Below are positions 29,824-33,422 of a DNA stretch of 33,422 nt, piece by piece (positions within the stretch are counted from its first letter, which is position 1; every line of letters starts with the position of its first letter). Origin of the DNA: Silene noctiflora (lineage: Eukaryota > Streptophyta > Magnoliopsida > Caryophyllales > Caryophyllaceae); the NCBI GenBank assembly GCA_009801015.1, contig VHZZ01000140.1, forward strand, positions 244,707-278,128. The letters are read 5' to 3'. Made by a program: the position numbers and the translations under genes. Below the pieces are notes generated by a model. It ran no database searches. It was given only the letters and a program-made list of their open reading frames with translations, and had not been told where the DNA came from.

Positions 29824-31139
29824 ATGGGTTTTTCACATTCTCTTTGCTTTCTGCTTCTTGTATTGATGATTAATGGCAACACTTACATTGCGTCCGCTCT
29901 CCAACCGCGTCATCTCGATGGTCAGTATTCACATAATTTATCATCTTATACGATACACATTCTCCATCAAATATTTCATAACAATGGGTTATTTATTTCT
30001 GTCTTAACAGGGCTCCTACCAAACGGAAACTTTGAAGAGGGACCGAAGCCATCAAACCTTAAAAACAAGGTAATAATAGTAGGCAAATACTCCCTTCCTA
30101 AATGGGAAATCGATGGATTGGTAGAGTACATTTCGAGTGGACCACAAGACGGAGGTTTCTACTGGGAGGTACCACGTGGAGTCCACGCCGCAAGGCTAGG
30201 GAATGAGGCGTCAATCTCACAATATGTGAGAGTAAATGAAAGCTCTTACTACTCACTCACCTTCAGCGCAACAAGAACTTGCGCGCAAGATGAGGTTTTA
30301 AGGGTGGAAGCATCGGGTGTATGGGCCGATTTGCCCATACAAACGGTGTATAGCAGCAATGGAGGGGACACATATGCTTGGGCCTTTAAGCCCACTTCGA
30401 AGATTGTTAAGATCACTTTCCATAATCCGGGTGTCCAAGAAGATCCGGCTTGTGGCCCGCTTTTGGATGCAATTGCTATTAAGGAGATGCTACCAATTTC
30501 TAAACCAAAAGGTATTCCGATTACATGTATTACATTAGTTTTGAATTACATTAGTTTCGTTTCCATAAACGTCCTTAATTTCAAATCCCGACTCTGAGCA
30601 ATACAGGAGGCAACCTAGTGAAAAATGGAGGGTTCGAAAGAGGACCACATGTATTCAAGAACTTCTCAACAGGGGTACTCCTATTGCCACACCAACAAGA
30701 TGCAATAAGCCCGCTATTTGGTTGGATAATAGAGTCCTTAAAACCGGTCAAATATATCGACTCAAACCACTTCCACGTACCCTCAGGCTCATCGGCCATT
30801 GAACTAGTAGGCGGAAGAGAAAGCGCCATCGCTCAAATCATACGAACAATACCTTCAAGATCCTACCTCCTTACTTTTACAATCGGAGATGCTAAGAACG
30901 GGTGCCATGGATCAATGATGGTCCAAGCATTTGCTGCTAAACAAAATGTTAAAGCTCATTTTGCTTCTAATGGAAAGGGTGAATTTACGAGGGCTATTCT
31001 CAAATTTCAAGCAATTAGTAGTAGAACTAGGATCACATTTTGGAGTGCATATTATCATACTCGACTTCATGATTTTGGTCATCTTTGTGGTCCGGTTTTA
31101 GATGATGTTAAGGTTGTACCTCTTCGTTACGCCCCATAA
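29824..31139 (+). CDS. DUF642 family cell-wall protein (BIIDXI/DGR-like); three exons
   Basis: Exons 29824-29920, 30011-30511 and 30607-31139 total 1,131 nt, or 376 residues, normal for the family. Introns are GT-AG and short (90 and 95 bp). Residues 1-25 are a signal peptide (LCFLLLVLM..., cleavage probably after ASA). Two tandem galactose-binding-like domains follow. Domain 1 (about 34-195) has LLPNGNFEEGPKPS, RGVHAARLGNEASISQ and CGPLLDAIAIKEM (C180). Domain 2 (about 202-373) has NLVKNGGFERGPHVF, GRESAIAQIIRTIPS, GCHGSMMVQAFA and CGPVLDDVKVVPLR (C360). Possible N-glycosylation sites are N108 and N218. DUF642 proteins are apoplastic, bind wall polysaccharides and have been tied to pectin methylesterase activity. 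I chose ATG 29824 (aacaATGgg) over the in-frame ATG at 29806, which has a poor context and would add six residues before the signal peptide. Intron 1 is in frame without a stop. Confidence 0.95.
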
Positions 31140-31275
31140 TTTTTTTTGGAGCGTTAAAGTTGATCTTTAGGAAAATGAGTTTACGCTATTCAGCTGCGTA
31201 AACTCAAGTTCCCCCTATTGTTTTTGTAATCGGATTACTAATCATCGCCTTTGTATTAAACATGAAATTAATCAC
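31140..31275 (+). other. Presumed 3' UTR of the DUF642 gene
   Basis: TG-rich sequence 'ttgtttttgtaatcgg' followed by ATTAAA at 31255-31260 is a plausible plant polyadenylation region, which would give a 3' UTR of about 130 nt. Confidence 0.45.
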
Positions 31276-31985
31276 ACTCGTACTTTATTTTATATCTCGC
31301 TTCTGGTTGCAATTTTGGACATAATTTTCATAAAATTAATTTACCTTACATAGGTTAAATAGACCACTTGACTTGGAGTTCTATTTTTCATTTTCAATTG
31401 AGTTTTGAATCAACCAACAATACTGAAATTGTAACGTAACACCGTTCTTATAACACGAAAAATACCCTGCTAGCTTCTTTTTCATTATACCGTAATACTT
31501 TCTTGGTTACTTTTCATTGTATACGTTTTTTAAAATATATGAGGGAATTGGAAAAAATGTATGCAATCAAAAGTCAAATAAAATCCTCGATACTCAAATG
31601 AATTAAAATTATGTATACTTATAACTCAAGTTGGATAGGTAGTGATTTTGGAATCAATTAATTTGTTTAATATTTTATAAATAACATTTTAACCCGAGAA
31701 GAATCGTTGAAATCATGACTTTCTTAGTAGATGATGAATGCTAACATAATAGATACTCCATATATTTAACGCTTTGTTTCCTGTCAGATTCTGACCCGAC
31801 TCAAAAACACGGGCGATCCGACCCGTTTTCTCCTGGGGTCGAGATCTGCGCAATCCGTTTGACTTGAACCCGAAATAAACTGTTAATTTAGGATCAAAAT
31901 GCGACCTGAATGGGTCGACCCATTGGATCAAGACGAAATCAAGAATTTATTAAAATATTAATATTTATATATTATATTTTAAATT
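31276..31985. other. Intergenic with an eroded 'gacccg' stretch
   Basis: At about 31787-31930 'ctgacccgactcaaaaac', 'gatccgacccg' and 'gggtcgacccattgg' resemble a second stretch at about 32710-32785 ('tctgacccttatcggacccg', 'ctcgacccatttgac'). The two may be ends of one element split by the Helitron-like sequence between them. No gene is seen. Confidence 0.35.
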
Positions 31986-32905
31986 ATTTCCCTTACTACT
32001 TGAGAGAATCTAAACTCTCTTAATTTTTCCCTCCAAAATGCATCTCTACCTAAATGAGGAAATAAGTAAAACTTTATTTCATTAAATTATTATCTTTTCA
32101 AAGAATATATCCTTTTAATTAAACTTAAATCTTATATTTAAATTCATAATTATGATTTTTTCATTAACAATAAAATAATTGGTATTAAACTATAAACTAT
32201 AAACTATAAGTAGCTAAATTTTTTAGTAATGCAATAATTATTACTATAGAGGATAATTTGACACCTACATACTATTAGGTTCATGAAAAAAAAAATCATT
32301 AAAAAAAATCATAACTTAACTTAACTCTCTTTGATTAGTTTTCCATTTCAAATTTTTTGTTTCATTTCAAAACACAATGAAGTGAAATATTAAATACTAA
32401 TGAGGTACAAATTTTAAAAGTATACACTAAAAAAAACTATATACCGCGATCTATACTACTAACTAAATTAATTAATTTAGTACTTTTATTTACAAAATTA
32501 ATTAAAAACCAATATAATATAAGTTCCGTAAGCTTTAAAAATAAAACAATTATTAGAATAACTTAAATTCTACGAATGTTTAATATAATTATTGTAGCCA
32601 TTTAATATGATTAAAATATAAATATTAAATATGTTTTAATTTTTTAACAAAAAGTTTCCAATTTAAAAATGATAGAAAAAAGGCAATTAAAACTATTTTT
32701 TGCTCCGTATTCTGACCCTTATCGGACCCGTAACCTGTAGAACCTGACTGGTACATCCACCCCTGCGACTTGAGCCGCTCGACCCATTTGACAGATGTAA
32801 TCGCAGCAGTTGAAAAACTCTTGTATAAGGATGGCGACCTCTTATTTATCCTTAACTATACATGCATAACTAATTTTAACTCCGTGCAAAATAATGCACG
32901 GGCTG
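31986..32905 (+). mobile_element. Helitron-related sequence, second family member (ends uncertain)
   Basis: The first 140 bp or so (TTACTACTTGAGAGAATCTA..., then TTTTCCCTCCAAAATGCATC, AAATGAGGAAA, ATTAAATTATTATCTTTT) align with the 5' portion of the Helitron at 15326-15900 read on its own strand. Near the far end, CCGTGCA...TGCACGG (32884-32901) is a Helitron-like 3' hairpin. A clear terminal CTAG and an A/T target are missing, and the length exceeds the first copy, so it is probably decayed or holds another insertion (see 32710-32830). Confidence 0.5.
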
Positions 32906-32982
32906 TTTTTTAAATAACATATGAAATATGTTAATTAGTACGATAATTAAACGTCATATTCAGAAATAATAATTGAATGAAA

Positions 32983-33422
32983 TCTACATAGTATAAAAGC
33001 TAAGTCATTTGGAGAGTTTCTATTGGCTCTTGATTTTCAAAAAAAAAGAAAAAAAGAAAAAAAAAATCAAAAGGTGGTCCCCCACAAAAAAAACATGGGT
33101 TTTGTTGATTTAATTTCTTTAAAATAATCGTTACAATCAATACATACATGCTACATACAAAATGATAATATAAAAAAAATTACAATATGAACTATATATT
33201 TTTTGCTTGATAATATAACACAAGAAATACAAGCATTGAGCATTTATACTCTATATCTATATTAAAGAAACAATCAGTCTCCTATATAACGGATGTATCC
33301 GTTGTATCAATGAAACGAGTCAAATAGTTATCATATAGGAGGAATGGGTTGGGTATAATTTTAAAAGATAATTTATTTAAAAAAGTAAAATTTAAAGATT
33401 TTATATTGTTTTCTATATCTAA
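32983..33422 (+). mobile_element. Possible Helitron 5' end, continuing past the window
   Basis: TCTACATAGTATAAAAGCTA begins directly after an A, in the style of plant Helitron 5' ends. The remainder is AT-rich with A runs, and no 3' hairpin or CTRR is visible before the window ends. A palindromic 'acggatgtatccgt' occurs at 33282-33295. Confidence 0.35.

Noticed and set aside
30317..30829. Open frames overlapping the DUF642 gene in other frames
   Set aside because: They are shadows of exons 2 and 3 with no independent features.

Overview
The window looks like nuclear DNA of a flowering plant, most likely a eudicot. Two spliced genes with GT-AG introns, plant-type TATA boxes and pyrimidine-rich leaders sit in AT-rich intergenic DNA full of small plant transposons (Stowaway, hAT-like and Mutator-like MITEs, Helitrons, a TRIM, a SINE, a solo LTR). 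The abundance of 'tactccgta'-type and 'gagacggtcttacac'-type repeats reminds me of Caryophyllales genomes, but that is only an impression.

Layout. 1-540: broken mariner-like transposase (minus strand). 1237-1563: Stowaway-like MITE. 1594-5376: a poly(A)-tailed retro-insertion on the minus strand, split by a 2,173-bp solo LTR with a perfect 5-bp target duplication. 5.4-19.1 kb: intergenic, no convincing gene. It holds about a dozen MITEs, including three copies of a foldback family with 9-bp target duplications and a Helitron sitting inside a Stowaway MITE. 19.2-24.5 kb: a complete seven-exon pectate lyase gene (plus strand, 450 aa predicted) with a Stowaway MITE in intron 5. 24.5-29.2 kb: intergenic, with a SINE and an 861-bp Mutator-like element. 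29.2-29.4 kb: a TRIM-like retrotransposon. 29.7-31.2 kb: a complete three-exon DUF642 cell-wall protein gene (plus strand, 376 aa predicted). 31.3-33.4 kb: AT-rich DNA with Helitron-related ends.

Function. Both host genes encode secreted proteins of the pectin-rich cell wall. Pectate lyase cleaves de-esterified homogalacturonan. DUF642 proteins bind wall polysaccharide and have been linked to pectin methylesterase activity, which creates the pectate lyase substrate. Their proximity (about 5.3 kb, same strand) may be chance. I found no evidence of a new multi-gene system. The most interesting material is the transposon architecture, with several insertions resolved to the base by target duplications, and the DUF642 first intron, which is a multiple of three, has no stop, and carries a 21-nt copy of the start-codon region.
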